Shown one piece after another: positions 18,683 through 27,915 of a stretch of DNA of 64,000 bases. Both the position numbers and the translations under genes were made by a program. Origin of the DNA: Nesterenkonia alba DSM 19423 (GTDB lineage Bacteria > Actinomycetota > Actinomycetes > Actinomycetales > Micrococcaceae); NCBI RefSeq assembly GCF_000421745.1, contig NZ_ATXP01000011.1, forward strand, positions 33,991 through 97,990. Reading direction: 5' to 3'. The notes under the pieces are model-generated. The model had not been told where the DNA came from. It searched no databases and saw only the letters and a program-made list of their open reading frames with translations. Position 1 is the first letter of the stretch. Each line of letters begins with the position of its first letter.

Positions 18683-18985
18683 TCAGCGCTTCTTCGCGTT
18701 GCGGTAGGCCTCAACAATGTCGCGGTGCAGGCGACCGCGCTTGGCCACCTGGTAGCCATTGGCGATGGCCCACTCGCGGATCTGCTTGGCCTCATTCTGC
18801 GGGGTCGGCGGGGCAATCGGCCGGCCCTTGCGCACAAACTTACGCAGAGCGTCCCGCAATTCCTTGGCGTTCTCCTCATTGAGGTCGATCTCGTAGAACC
18901 GGGAGTCGAGACCGAAAGTCACAGTCTCTTTGGCCGGGGAACCGTCGAGATCGTCGACGAGAACCTCTTCAACCTTCTTCGCCAT
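18683..18985 (-). CDS. lsr2: Lsr2 nucleoid-associated protein
   Basis: A 100-residue H-NS-like silencer that binds AT-rich DNA. The N-terminal dimerisation part begins MAKKVEEVLVDDLDGSPA with the typical TVTFGLDSRFYEIDL. The C-terminal DNA-binding part ends REWAIANGYQVAKRGRLHRD, in which KRGR is the AT-hook-like loop that inserts in the minor groove. The length is standard. It lies between clpC and the lysS cluster, as in mycobacteria. The 170 bases upstream contain no gene and are noticeably more AT-rich than the surroundings, so autoregulation is plausible. Confidence 0.96.
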   Translation of the reverse strand: MAKKVEEVLVDDLDGSPAKETVTFGLDSRFYEIDLNEENAKELRDALRKFVRKGRPIAPPTPQNEAKQIREWAIANGYQVAKRGRLHRDIVEAYRNAKKR

Positions 18986-19156
18986 TTTTCAAGCACCTCA
19001 CTGTTTAGACATGGCCCGGAAACCCACCCCGTACACACTGATCTCCGGCATTTTGCTGATGGTCAGTCCCGCGAGCAAGAAGCTGCGGCAACGAGCTCAG
19101 TGTTTCAAGAAACAGGAAACGGCGTCAACTCGAACTATTTCAGGAAAAATTCAGCT

Positions 19157-19345
19157 TCATTTGCCATCACGTTCAGTGGGTTCTTCCTGTTCAACGGGCT
19201 GTTCTGACAGTTCTTCACGCACCTGCGCTTCAGTAGTTCGTTCGTACCTGTCTGCCCGAAAAATCGATCGAATAGCGAACCAAAACACCAGCCCCACACC
19301 GATCGAGGGGGCCAGGACTTCAAAGTAGGTCCAGAAAGTGTCCAT
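19157..19345 (-). CDS. Small single-span membrane protein
   Basis: 62 residues. One membrane segment (about residues 10-27, LAPSIGVGLVFWFAIRSIF) is followed by a charged, Glu-rich cytoplasmic tail. It begins 8 bases after the lysS stop on the same strand, so it is probably co-transcribed with lysS. Small proteins of this type are often seen at this position in Micrococcales; no function is known. An overlapping frame nearby has no such structure and is rejected. Confidence 0.7.
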   Translation of the reverse strand: MDTFWTYFEVLAPSIGVGLVFWFAIRSIFRADRYERTTEAQVREELSEQPVEQEEPTERDGK

Positions 19346-19353
19346 CGGTACCC

Positions 19354-20874
19354 TCAGCCTTCCTGCGCCTCGGGCTTCAACAGCGGGAAGAGGATCGTTT
19401 CCCGGATCCCGGCACCGGTGAAGAGCATCACCAATCGGTCGATCCCCAATCCGATCCCACCCATCGGCGGGGCCCCGTACTCCAGGGCGCGGAGGAAGTC
19501 CTCGTCATACTGCATGGCCTCATCATCCCCGGCAGCAGCCTTGCGGGACTGTTCCACCAGCCGTTCACGCTGAACCACCGGGTCGATGAGCTCACTGAAT
19601 GCCGTGCCGCGCTCCATGCCGCCGATAATGAGGTCCCAGGCCTCAATCACCCCGGGCTTATCCCTGTGGGGGCGGGCCAGTGGCTGAGCCGCCGGCGGGT
19701 AGTCACAGACGAATGTTGGTTGGATCAGCGTGGGCTCGACGATCTCTCCGAACAGTTCCATCACCAGCTTCTGGGCATCCCAGTCAGCTGCGACGTCGAC
19801 GTCGTGTTCTGCAGCAATCCTGCGGAGCGTCTGCGCGTCGGTCTCGACGGTGATGTCCTCCCCCACGGCCTCAGAGAGGCCCGGATACACCGAGACCCAT
19901 GCCCACTCACCGTCGAGGTTGATCGTGCCCTCGGCGGTGTCGATCTGGCGGCCAGCACCCACGGCGTCAGCGGCGTTGAGGACCATCTGCTGCATCCGCT
20001 CGGCCATGACATACATATCCGCCCAGGCTTCATAGGATTCCAGTGTGGTGAATTCTGGAGAATGCGTAGAATCCACGCCCTCATTCCGAAAAACCCGGCC
20101 TATCTCATAGACCCGGTCAATACCCCCGACGACGGCGCGCTTGAGGTAGAGCTCGGTGGCGATCCGCAGGGTCATGTCCTGGTCAAAGGCATTGAGGTGC
20201 GTGCGGAAAGGCCGCGCCTGGGCTCCCCCGTGCACCAGCTGAAGAATAGGTGTTTCTACCTCCACATAATCCAGGGAGTGGAGGGTGTCACGGATGGCTC
20301 GGGTCACCGCGGCGCGGGTGTAGACCATCTGACGCGCTTCATCGCGGACAATGAGGTCGGCATAGCGCTGCCGGACCCGGGTCTCCTCATTGAGGTCAGC
20401 GTGCAGCACCGGCAACGGGCGTAGGGCCTTGGAGGCGACGGTAAACGAGCTGGCCATCACGCTGAGCTCTCCGCGCCGGGAGGTGATGACCTCACCGGTG
20501 ACTTGGACGTGGTCGCCGAGGTCTACCAGTGCCTTCCAGTCCGCCAGGGCCTCTTCTCCAACTTCGGCCAGGGAGAGCATGGCCTGCAGCCGGGTGCCGC
20601 GACCTTCCGGTCCGCCTTCCTGCAGCGTGGCGAAGCACAGCTTGCCGGTATTGCGGATGAACATGACCCGCCCGGTCACCGAGACGGTCTCCCCCGTGGA
20701 GGCGCCGGGTTCCAGGTCAGGAAAACGGGCGCGGACCTCCGCCAGGGAGCTGGTGCGTTCCACGCTCACCGGGTAGGGGTCAACCCCCTTATCGAACAGC
20801 CGGGCCCGCTTATCCATGCGGACGGCACGCTGGTCAGTGGTGTCGATCTCGGTGGAAGGGCTCTGTGCAGTCAC
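19354..20874 (-). CDS. lysS: Lysyl-tRNA synthetase, class II
   Basis: Charges tRNA-Lys. The N-terminal OB-fold anticodon-binding domain (about 60-170) includes VTGRVMFIRNTGKLCF. The class II catalytic domain has motif 2 (YEIGRVFRNEGVDSTHSPEFT) and motif 3 (GGIGLGIDRLVMLF). 506 residues is the normal length. The start is a GTG giving MTAQSPST. A 17-bp palindrome (TTCTAC-N5-GTAGAA) lies 18-34 bases upstream and nearly matches one before the cytochrome c maturation operon, suggesting control beyond housekeeping expression. Confidence 0.96.
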   Translation of the reverse strand: MTAQSPSTEIDTTDQRAVRMDKRARLFDKGVDPYPVSVERTSSLAEVRARFPDLEPGASTGETVSVTGRVMFIRNTGKLCFATLQEGGPEGRGTRLQAMLSLAEVGEEALADWKALVDLGDHVQVTGEVITSRRGELSVMASSFTVASKALRPLPVLHADLNEETRVRQRYADLIVRDEARQMVYTRAAVTRAIRDTLHSLDYVEVETPILQLVHGGAQARPFRTHLNAFDQDMTLRIATELYLKRAVVGGIDRVYEIGRVFRNEGVDSTHSPEFTTLESYEAWADMYVMAERMQQMVLNAADAVGAGRQIDTAEGTINLDGEWAWVSVYPGLSEAVGEDITVETDAQTLRRIAAEHDVDVAADWDAQKLVMELFGEIVEPTLIQPTFVCDYPPAAQPLARPHRDKPGVIEAWDLIIGGMERGTAFSELIDPVVQRERLVEQSRKAAAGDDEAMQYDEDFLRALEYGAPPMGGIGLGIDRLVMLFTGAGIRETILFPLLKPEAQEG

Positions 20875-20891
20875 CCCCCTATCCTACGGTC

Positions 20892-20908
20892 TTCTACACC
20901 CCGTAGAA
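20892..20908 (-). promoter_or_regulatory. Palindrome TTCTAC-N5-GTAGAA upstream of lysS
   Basis: A perfect 6+6 inverted repeat with a five-base centre (ACCCC on the plus strand), 18-34 bases before the lysS start. A near-identical element lies 25-41 bases before the resA-like gene at 58273. A repressor operator is the simplest reading. The regulator is unknown. Confidence 0.55.
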
Positions 20909-20924
20909 CACGTGTGGGGTGTAG
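20894..20924 (-). terminator. Possible hairpin between the M13 peptidase gene and lysS
   Basis: CTACACCCC (20894-20902) pairs with GGGGTGTAG (20916-20924) around a 13-base loop, 29 bases past the peptidase stop. It overlaps the TTCTAC palindrome, so the same bases could form either a terminator or an operator. Confidence 0.45.
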
Positions 20925-20952
20925 CTGACACCACAGGCGGCGCCCACACGCC

Positions 20953-22965
20953 TTACCAAATAGTGACGCGTTGGTCCGGGTCCAGCCACATCCCGTCTCC
21001 GGGTGCGGTGCCGAAGGCCTCGTGGAAGGCGTCCACGTTCTTCACCGGCTGGGTGGCCCGGAACTCGGCCGGAGCATGCGGGTCAATACTCAGCAGGGTC
21101 TTGGCCCGCTCAGGGCGTGTCTTGTTCCGCCAGATCTGCGCCCAGGAGTAGAAGAACCGCTGATCGCCGGTGAGGCCCTCAGCGACGTCGTCGTCCTTGT
21201 CTTCTGGGCCCTCGACCTGCGCGATGGCCACACCCTGATTCTTCGCCGCCAGCCACAGTTTGTACGCCTGGTAGGCGATGCCCACTCCGCCTAAGTCACC
21301 GATGTTCTCTCCCAAGGTGAGTTCACCGTTGACAGTGAGCTCGTCCTCAAGCACGGAGGGGGAAAGCTCGTTGTACTGCTCGACGAGACTGCCCGTGCGT
21401 TCTTCGAAAGCCGCCCGATCCTCCTCGGTCCACCAGTTCGTCAGGGACCCGTCAGCACCGTAGCGGGAGCCCTGGTCGTCGAAACCGTGGCCGATCTCGT
21501 GCCCGATCACCGCACCAATGGCCCCGAAGTTCTGAGCCATGTCCCGTTCGGCGGTGAAGAACGGATCCTGCAGGATGGCCGCAGGGAAGCAGATGACGCT
21601 CTCCAGCGGGGAGTAGTAGGCGTTGACCGTCTGCGGAGTCATGTGCCATTCGTCCGGGTCCGGGCCGTCGTCGAGCTTCTTGATGTCCCGTTCCCAGGCG
21701 GCCACACTGGCCCGGGTGACGTTGCCGACGACGTCGTCTGCGGCGACGTGGACGGTGGAGTAGTCGATCCATTTCACCGGGTAGCCGATCATCGGCCGCA
21801 GGGCGTGCAGTTTCTCCAGCGCCTTGCTGCGGGTTTCCTCTCCCATCCAGGGCAGGTGGGAGATGGAGCGGCGGTAGGCTTCCACCAGCGCGGCGATGAG
21901 TTCGTCCATGGCAGCGCGGGCCTCCGGCGGGTAGTGGCGGGCCACATAGATCTGGGCCACGTCTTCACCGAGGTGTGCGTTGGTCAGGGCCACACCGCGT
22001 TTCCACCGCTCTTTGAGCTGTGTGGCCCCACCGAGGGTCTTGGTGTAGAACTCGAAGTGTTCGGTGACCAGGTCACTGTGCAGCAGCGGTGCGAAGGAAG
22101 AGAGCACACGGGCCGCCAGCCAGCGCTTCCAGGTGCCGAGGCTCTCCTCAGTCAGCGCGGCGTGGAAGGCTGGCAGCACATCGGGCTGGCCGATGACGAT
22201 CTCTGCGGCCTGGTCCTCGGTCAATCCCCAGCCGCTGATCGCCTCGGGCAGCAGCGGGAAGAGTTTCTCCGCCTCAGCCCGGGAGGTCAGGTTGTACCGC
22301 TTCTGCGCGTCCCGGGTGGCGACCCGGTCCCAGTGGGCCGCGGCCAGGCGCTTCTCGAGGGCGAGGATGTCTTCGGCGGAGCTGGCGGCGTCGCCGTATC
22401 CGGCGGCACTGAGCACCCGGGTGAGGTAGTACTGGTACTTCTGCCTGATCTCCGCGTAGGTGTCTTCACGGTAGTAGGCCTCATCGGGAAGACCGAGCCC
22501 ACCTTGCATGATGTGCCAGAGCATCCGGGTGGGGTCGCCGGCGTCGCGCATCGCCCCGGCCTGCAGCAGCCCGTCCACGCCTTCGCGTTGCCAGGTGGCA
22601 CTGTGCCGGATGAGTTCCTCCGGGCTGCGGATCAGCTCGATGGCCTCGAGGTATGGCGTCACCGGGGTGAGCTTGAGCTCCTCGGCCTGCTGGGCGTCCA
22701 TGAACGCGGAGTAGAAGGTGCCGATCCGGGTTCGCAGCTGGTCGTCTTCCCCGGTGGAGGGGTTCTGTGCGGCCTCAGCGCACTCTTCCAGGATGGCGCG
22801 CACATCAGCCTCAGCTTTGTCCCGCAGTTCGAGGAAGCTGCCATAGGCGTCGAGATCGTCGGGGATCTGCGCGGTGGCCAGCCACTTGCCGTTGACGTGC
22901 CGGTTGAGATCGTCCTGGGCGCGGACGGTGTCGTCGATGTACGGGAAGGATGCGGTGGCGGTCAT
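20953..22965 (-). CDS. pepO: M13 family zinc metallopeptidase (PepO-like)
   Basis: A neprilysin-type oligopeptidase of 670 residues. The zinc site HEIGHGFDDQGSRY is present with the third ligand Glu in ENIGDLGG; NAYYSPLESVICFPAAIL is the conserved substrate-binding stretch. No signal peptide is seen, so it is probably cytoplasmic, as in many actinobacterial members. The ATG giving MTATASFPYID was chosen because an AAAGGAG site lies about 11 bases upstream; a GTG 12 bases earlier overlaps that site. It lies between panC and lysS on the same strand. Confidence 0.94.
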   Translation of the reverse strand: MTATASFPYIDDTVRAQDDLNRHVNGKWLATAQIPDDLDAYGSFLELRDKAEADVRAILEECAEAAQNPSTGEDDQLRTRIGTFYSAFMDAQQAEELKLTPVTPYLEAIELIRSPEELIRHSATWQREGVDGLLQAGAMRDAGDPTRMLWHIMQGGLGLPDEAYYREDTYAEIRQKYQYYLTRVLSAAGYGDAASSAEDILALEKRLAAAHWDRVATRDAQKRYNLTSRAEAEKLFPLLPEAISGWGLTEDQAAEIVIGQPDVLPAFHAALTEESLGTWKRWLAARVLSSFAPLLHSDLVTEHFEFYTKTLGGATQLKERWKRGVALTNAHLGEDVAQIYVARHYPPEARAAMDELIAALVEAYRRSISHLPWMGEETRSKALEKLHALRPMIGYPVKWIDYSTVHVAADDVVGNVTRASVAAWERDIKKLDDGPDPDEWHMTPQTVNAYYSPLESVICFPAAILQDPFFTAERDMAQNFGAIGAVIGHEIGHGFDDQGSRYGADGSLTNWWTEEDRAAFEERTGSLVEQYNELSPSVLEDELTVNGELTLGENIGDLGGVGIAYQAYKLWLAAKNQGVAIAQVEGPEDKDDDVAEGLTGDQRFFYSWAQIWRNKTRPERAKTLLSIDPHAPAEFRATQPVKNVDAFHEAFGTAPGDGMWLDPDQRVTIW

Positions 22966-23020
22966 CGGTGACTGCACTCCTTTGGACAGATAGGTCGTGA
23001 CGGGCTCACTAGCGGGAAGC

Positions 23021-23950
23021 CTACAGGGGCGGTGTTACAGCAAGATTGTCGATCAGCCGGACGGGGCCGACCCTGGCGGCCACCAGCGCGAGCGCCGGGC
23101 CGGTCAGGGGGGTGTGAGGCTCCGGCAGTTCGGCCAGGGTGTGGGGGTCGACGACGACGAGGTAGTCCAGGTCCACACCCTCGGTGCGGTCTAGCTCGGC
23201 TCGGAGGCGTTGAAGCGGCAGGGGGTCACCTGCCGCGGCAGCCTCCCGGAGGGTGAACAGTGCGCGCGGGAGGGCTAAGGCCGCCTGGTAGTCGGCCCGA
23301 CTGAGTCGCTGGTTCCGGCTGGAAAGGGCCAGCCCGTTCTCGTCGCGGACAATCGGCACTGAGCGGATTCTCACCGGCAGGTTGAAGTCAGCCACCAGCC
23401 GGCGGATGATCGCCACCTGTTCAGCGTCCTTTTCCCCGAACCACGCTTCTACTTGCGGGGCTGTGCCGCTGGGCATCACCGCTCCGGGCTGTGGGGTGGC
23501 GATGGTGAAGAGTTTGGTGACCACCGTGGCCACACCGTCGAAGTGTCCAGGCCGAGAAGCACCTTCCCACCGCCGTCCGAGCTCTCCGGTGGTGACCCGC
23601 ACCAGGGGGCCATGGGGGTAGTCGGGGTACATCTCCTCCACCGGCGGGGCGAACACCAGGTCGACGCCGTGTTCGGTGAGGAAGTCGAGATCGGTGGTGA
23701 GCTGCCGGGGGTAGGCGCGATAGTCGGCGTCGTCGTCGAATTGCAGCGGGTTGACGAAGACCGAGGCGATCACCACCTGCGCGTTCTGCCGTGCGGCACG
23801 AAGCAGCGCCCCGTGACCGGAGTGCAGCGCCCCCATCGTGGGGACGAAGCCGACGACGCCGGCCCCTTGGGGGGCAGCCTCAGTTGACTGGGCGAGCGCC
23901 TCGGTCAGAGCGACCCGGAACTCGGCGATGCTGCGGTGGACTGTGGTCAC
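23021..23950 (-). CDS. panC: Pantothenate synthetase PanC
   Basis: Condenses pantoate and beta-alanine with ATP to form pantothenate for coenzyme A. 309 residues. [14 protein letters not shown] carries the HxGH-type nucleotide motif, followed by [36 protein letters not shown] and [11 protein letters not shown] (KMSKS-like loop) follow. The start is a GTG. It lies downstream of the DUF2520 oxidoreductase gene, as in mycobacteria. panD and panB are not in the window. Confidence 0.95.
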   Translation of the reverse strand: MTTVHRSIAEFRVALTEALAQSTEAAPQGAGVVGFVPTMGALHSGHGALLRAARQNAQVVIASVFVNPLQFDDDADYRAYPRQLTTDLDFLTEHGVDLVFAPPVEEMYPDYPHGPLVRVTTGELGRRWEGASRPGHFDGVATVVTKLFTIATPQPGAVMPSGTAPQVEAWFGEKDAEQVAIIRRLVADFNLPVRIRSVPIVRDENGLALSSRNQRLSRADYQAALALPRALFTLREAAAAGDPLPLQRLRAELDRTEGVDLDYLVVVDPHTLAELPEPHTPLTGPALALVAARVGPVRLIDNLAVTPPL

Positions 23951-24057
23951 CCCAGAAGCTTAGGCATCCGGGGGCCACTGAGGCGAATAACAGCTGCGAA
24001 CAACCCGTTGGTGCCGGTCAGCCGGTCATCTGCGCTCTGGGGCAGCTATGTTCCGCC

Positions 24058-24984
24058 TCAGCTATGTTCCGGGTCGGCGGTGGCGAGTAGATCGAGGATG
24101 TCAGCGGCGGTGGTTTCGCTGATGCGCCCGGCGGCCACCGCCCGTTGGGCCGTGGCTCGGGCCATGGCGAGATAGGCGGTGCGGATATCGGCGGGCAGGT
24201 CTAGCTGCAGGTGTTCACGGAGAGTCCCGATGTCTCCACGGGCCACCGGGCCGGTCAGTGCGGCCGCACCGGAGGAGAGGGCATTGTCCAGGGAGGCCTG
24301 CATCAGGGGGCCGAGCACCCGGGCGGGGTCCTGGATCCCGGCGGATTCGAGTAATTCCGTGGACTGCGCGGTCAGGGTATTGACGTGATTGGCCGCATGC
24401 GCCAGCGCCGCGTGGTACCGGCCGCGGTGCTCTTCGGCGACGATGACCGGTTCAGCACCCATCTCCACGGTGAGCGCCTGGGCCACGGGCAGCACCTCCT
24501 CCTCCGCGGTGACGGCACACGCGCAGGCGGTCAGCCGCTGCAGATCCAGACTCAGGCCGGTGAAGGTCATCGCCGGGTGGATGGCCAGGACCACCGCCCC
24601 GGCATCACGGGCAGGCTGCAGCACACCGGTGCCGTACCGGCCGGAGGTGTGGATGACCAGATGCCCGGGTTGGAAGTGCCCCGCGGCGGCCAACCCGGAG
24701 ACGAGCTCTTCGAGACTGTCATCGGGGACGGCGAGCAGCACCAGTTCACACCGGCGGAGGATCTCTGGGATCTGCACCAGCGGCACCCCGGGTAGGAGGT
24801 TTTCGGCCCGTTCCTGGGAGGCGGTGGAGACCGCATGGGCGGCGACGATACGGTGCCCGGCCTTGGCCAGCGCGGCACCCAGGACCGCGCCCACTCGCCC
24901 GGCGGAGATGATGCCAACACCGAGCCGTCCCTCCCGTTGGGCTCCCGGCAGATCGGAGGCGTAGGGGTCGATGCGGGTGTTCAC
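24058..24984 (-). CDS. Rossmann-fold / DUF2520 oxidoreductase
   Basis: 308 residues. An N-terminal NAD(P)-binding Rossmann domain (GVGIISAGRVGAVLGAALA, about 23-41) is followed by the all-helical DUF2520 domain, with a helix carrying HRGRYHAALAHAANHVNTL. It looks like a ketopantoate-reductase or 6-phosphogluconate-dehydrogenase-type enzyme. Position next to panC suggests a ketopantoate reductase role in pantoate supply; that is inference. Its ATG overlaps the stop of the upstream PH-domain gene (ATGA). The last codons are duplicated just downstream: CAGCTATGTTCCG occurs twice with a 16-base period. Confidence 0.85.
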   Translation of the reverse strand: MNTRIDPYASDLPGAQREGRLGVGIISAGRVGAVLGAALAKAGHRIVAAHAVSTASQERAENLLPGVPLVQIPEILRRCELVLLAVPDDSLEELVSGLAAAGHFQPGHLVIHTSGRYGTGVLQPARDAGAVVLAIHPAMTFTGLSLDLQRLTACACAVTAEEEVLPVAQALTVEMGAEPVIVAEEHRGRYHAALAHAANHVNTLTAQSTELLESAGIQDPARVLGPLMQASLDNALSSGAAALTGPVARGDIGTLREHLQLDLPADIRTAYLAMARATAQRAVAAGRISETTAADILDLLATADPEHS

Positions 24985-26861
24985 CGTTGCTCCCGCTGCC
25001 GCAATGCTCCCTGAACTGGGGGCTGTGCGGGTGAGTCGGCGGCACTGATTCCGGTGCCGGTGGGGATGTCCTGGGTCTTGCGGACTTCCTCGACCATCTT
25101 TTCGAATTCAGCGAGCTCTTCGGGGAGCATCCACTGGTTGCGGTCGGTGAGCCGGCGGGCGACCGCGGCGTGATCGGCCAGCCGGGCGAAGAGTTCCCGT
25201 ATGGCCTCGACGTCCTGGTTCTTCACCCGGGTGTTCACGGGACCGGACGGCAGGTGCACCCAACAGGTGGCGATCCGGGTCATCCGGGCGAAGGGCCCCT
25301 GGTGGATCGACAGTGACTGGATCCGTTCGTGGGGCACCATAGATAGTCGCCGAGTGGTGAACCCGTCGCGGATCATCAGCACACTCGGGGTGACGAAGAA
25401 CCCACGACGCCGGGCCACCAGTGGGTCGAAGACCCGCGCCCGGGACGGCACTCGGGTGAAGCCCAGGTCCGTATCGCGGCCGGTGAGCCCGTGGGTGAAC
25501 TGCTCCTCCGGGTTGGGGATCTTCAGGTCAGGGAACATCTCTGCGGCGATGGCCATGACATCGGATCGGGTGCCCACCGGCAGCAATTGGCTGCGGGCAT
25601 CGAGCCCGTAACCAGCCACGGTGACCGTCATCCTGAACCATCCGAAGGGCCGCCAGAACAACGGTTGGGAGACCTCCACCGCTTGGACCCGCCCGGGAGG
25701 GACGGTCTGGGTGTTGGTGGTGGTCAGTCCGTAGCGCAGCCGCAGCCCGGCTTCGGTCATCGTCGCGGTGAACCCGTAGGAGTTGTTGATCTGGCTCCAC
25801 ACCCCGAAGGCCAGACCGATGGCCACCGGAACCAGGAAAGGTGCCAGGCCCAGGCTGGCGAGGAAGATACTGAGCACATCGGTGGTGTCGGTTTCACTGT
25901 CGGTGAGAGCAACGATCGTCACGGTGATCGTGGCGATGACGATCAGAACCACCGTGATCCCGACGATGCCCATGATGAGCGGGCCTAGGATGATCGACCC
26001 CAGGAGTCGGCCGGTGGGAACTTTGGCAATGAACCGCTCCGGTTGCGGCGTCACCGCCGGGGATTCTCCAGCCGCCGGGGCAGCAGCCCCGGCGGTACCC
26101 GGCAGCTGTCCGGTGCCCGGTGGTGCTCCGGGTGTGGGGTAAGTCCCCGGGGCGTGGGCTGGCGGCGGATGGCCGGCCTCTTCCGGTGCCGGGGGGCTCT
26201 GCGGCGACCACTCGTGCCCGGGGGGATGACCGGGTGTGGTGGTGCCGGCGTCGTCGGCGGTGTACTGACGGCGGCCAGCGGCGCGGTCCATGATCTCCCC
26301 ACGCAACTGTTCGGCCTCCCACCGGCGCAGGAAAGACAGGGTGACTGCGGTGCCGTCGCCTTCGGCGACCTCGAACTTCAGCTCAGCGAGCCCGGTGATC
26401 CGTGCCAGCAGCGGTTGGCGGAGATCCACAGCCTGGACCCGGTCGATGCGGGCCTGGCGGTGTTGGCGGAAGAGCACCCCGGATTTCACCATGACGTGCT
26501 CTTCGGTGACCTTGTACCGGGTGAACCACCAGGAGAGGAACGCTCCGGCGAAGATCAGCGTGGCGATGAGCAACACGATGCCGCTGCCGATGATGTACAG
26601 CTCCGGGTTGCGGCGGGCGTCCTCGATGACCTCCCCGGTGCGTACGGCGTGGAAGATATCGACCCACAGCTCCCAGTTGTAACCGAGCACCACCGCGGGA
26701 ATACCGATAAACGTTAACCACCCTTGGACGATGGGGCTCAGCGGGTGTACCCGCGTCCAGGTGGGGTCGAACCAGCGTTCACCGTCCTGGGGCTGCTGCG
26801 GGGGCGGTTCGGTGGGCTCCTCGGGCTCCTCGCCCGGTTGCGGAGCATACGGGTTGTGCAC
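24981..26861 (-). CDS. Bacterial PH-domain membrane protein (YdbT-like)
   Basis: 626 residues. Membrane pairs at about 45-65 and 90-115 precede a first bPH_2 domain (YKVTEEHVMVKSGVLFRQHR). A disordered Pro/Gly/Ala-rich insert (about 200-275) and a second membrane pair (about 285-365) precede a second PH domain (NSYGFTATMTEAGLRLRYGL). A third PH unit near the C-terminus reads TPSVLMIRDGFTTRRLSM. Three PH units in a membrane setting match the YdbT family. The function is unknown; the family is often paired with a YdbS-like protein, as here. Confidence 0.87.
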   Translation of the reverse strand: MHNPYAPQPGEEPEEPTEPPPQQPQDGERWFDPTWTRVHPLSPIVQGWLTFIGIPAVVLGYNWELWVDIFHAVRTGEVIEDARRNPELYIIGSGIVLLIATLIFAGAFLSWWFTRYKVTEEHVMVKSGVLFRQHRQARIDRVQAVDLRQPLLARITGLAELKFEVAEGDGTAVTLSFLRRWEAEQLRGEIMDRAAGRRQYTADDAGTTTPGHPPGHEWSPQSPPAPEEAGHPPPAHAPGTYPTPGAPPGTGQLPGTAGAAAPAAGESPAVTPQPERFIAKVPTGRLLGSIILGPLIMGIVGITVVLIVIATITVTIVALTDSETDTTDVLSIFLASLGLAPFLVPVAIGLAFGVWSQINNSYGFTATMTEAGLRLRYGLTTTNTQTVPPGRVQAVEVSQPLFWRPFGWFRMTVTVAGYGLDARSQLLPVGTRSDVMAIAAEMFPDLKIPNPEEQFTHGLTGRDTDLGFTRVPSRARVFDPLVARRRGFFVTPSVLMIRDGFTTRRLSMVPHERIQSLSIHQGPFARMTRIATCWVHLPSGPVNTRVKNQDVEAIRELFARLADHAAVARRLTDRNQWMLPEELAEFEKMVEEVRKTQDIPTGTGISAADSPAQPPVQGALRQREQR

Positions 26862-26873
26862 GCGGCGACCTCC

Positions 26874-27386
26874 TTATAGCCCGGCCAGGCGGGCCTGGCC
26901 TCGAGCGGAGAGCTCATCACGCAGCCGGGCGCCCTCTTCCCGCCGGACCCCGGGGATCGTGGCGTCAGTGGCGGCGGAGGCGGTTTTCAGTTGGACCGTA
27001 CAGAGCCCAAATTTCCGCATGATCGGCCCGGCTTCGATGTCCACGTACTGCAGGCGCCCGTAGGGTACGGCGACCACACGCTGCCACAGCAGCCCTTTGC
27101 GGATGAGGAGGTCATCGTGGCGTTCGAAGTACCCGATGGCTTTGACCCGCCGGGGCACCAGGGCGACGTCGATGACCGCCCAGATGACCATCAGGGCCAA
27201 CCCGGGGTAGAGCAGCCAGGCCGGCAGGGACCACACCCCGGTCCAGTTGAGGATCCCGGGGATGAAAACGATGGCCAACCAGAACAGCCAGTTCACGATG
27301 GCGCCGACGAACTTCACCGGAATATAGGCGGGGTCGACGCGGGTCCACGTCACCCCAGCGGGGTCGATCGCCTCAGAATGCAGCAT
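26874..27386 (-). CDS. Bacterial PH-domain membrane protein (YdbS-like)
   Basis: 170 residues with two membrane segments (about 20-70) and one bPH_2 domain (VKAIGYFERHDDLLIRKGLL then GRLQYVDIEAGPIMRKFGL). It is the small partner of the downstream YdbT-like protein, 12 bases apart. The ATG giving MLHSEAIDPAG was chosen; an upstream extension reads through DUF3180 coding sequence and is unlike the family. It overlaps the end of the DUF3180 gene by 14 bases, which implies translational coupling. Confidence 0.86.
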   Translation of the reverse strand: MLHSEAIDPAGVTWTRVDPAYIPVKFVGAIVNWLFWLAIVFIPGILNWTGVWSLPAWLLYPGLALMVIWAVIDVALVPRRVKAIGYFERHDDLLIRKGLLWQRVVAVPYGRLQYVDIEAGPIMRKFGLCTVQLKTASAATDATIPGVRREEGARLRDELSARGQARLAGL

Positions 27387-27915
27387 GGCCCTCCTCGAGC
27401 CCGTCGGTCTCTTCGTCTTCGTCGAGTGGAGTGCCGTCCTCGGGCGGAATACGGCACAGGGTTTCGACGACGAACCCAATGATGACCCAGATCAGCCCGC
27501 CGATCACCATCACTAAGGATGACGTCGCGTTGGGGGCTGTCATCCCTGCGGCGGGCCCGAGGTCCAGCAGCACTCCCCCGTGCCAGCCAGCGATGATGGT
27601 CCCAGCGTAGGCGCAAGCCTGCCCGGCGGCGACCACGCGTACCGCTTGCAGGGGGTGGAGTCGGCGGGTGGGGCGGACCGGGGTGGTGTGTTCCCGGCGG
27701 GCTGTGTCATCGGCGCGTTGAAGACGGCGCTGGTCGGCCCAAACGAGGATCCCCAAAACCAGGATGATGAGCCCGATAGCGGCCAGGGTGATGGCTGAAG
27801 ACATGGGCAACACCGGGGAGGAATACCCGGCGGCGACCATCAGCACTGTAGCCAGGTAGCCGGCCAGGACTGCGCCGGCGCAGATGAGCAGGAGCCAGAG
27901 GGGCTGCAGCCGCAT
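27373..27915 (-). CDS. DUF3180 membrane protein
   Basis: 180 residues with four predicted membrane segments (about 5-27, 38-60, 90-112 and 130-152) and an acidic C-terminal tail (TPLDEDEETDGLEE). It matches the DUF3180 family that sits next to folK in Actinobacteria. It directly abuts the folBK stop. The function is unknown; the constant position in the folate cluster is the only clue. Confidence 0.85.
   Translation of the reverse strand: MRLQPLWLLLICAGAVLAGYLATVLMVAAGYSSPVLPMSSAITLAAIGLIILVLGILVWADQRRLQRADDTARREHTTPVRPTRRLHPLQAVRVVAAGQACAYAGTIIAGWHGGVLLDLGPAAGMTAPNATSSLVMVIGGLIWVIIGFVVETLCRIPPEDGTPLDEDEETDGLEEGHAAF

Noticed and set aside
21487..22971. 494-codon plus-strand frame
   Set aside because: Antisense of the M13 peptidase gene, which has intact catalytic motifs.
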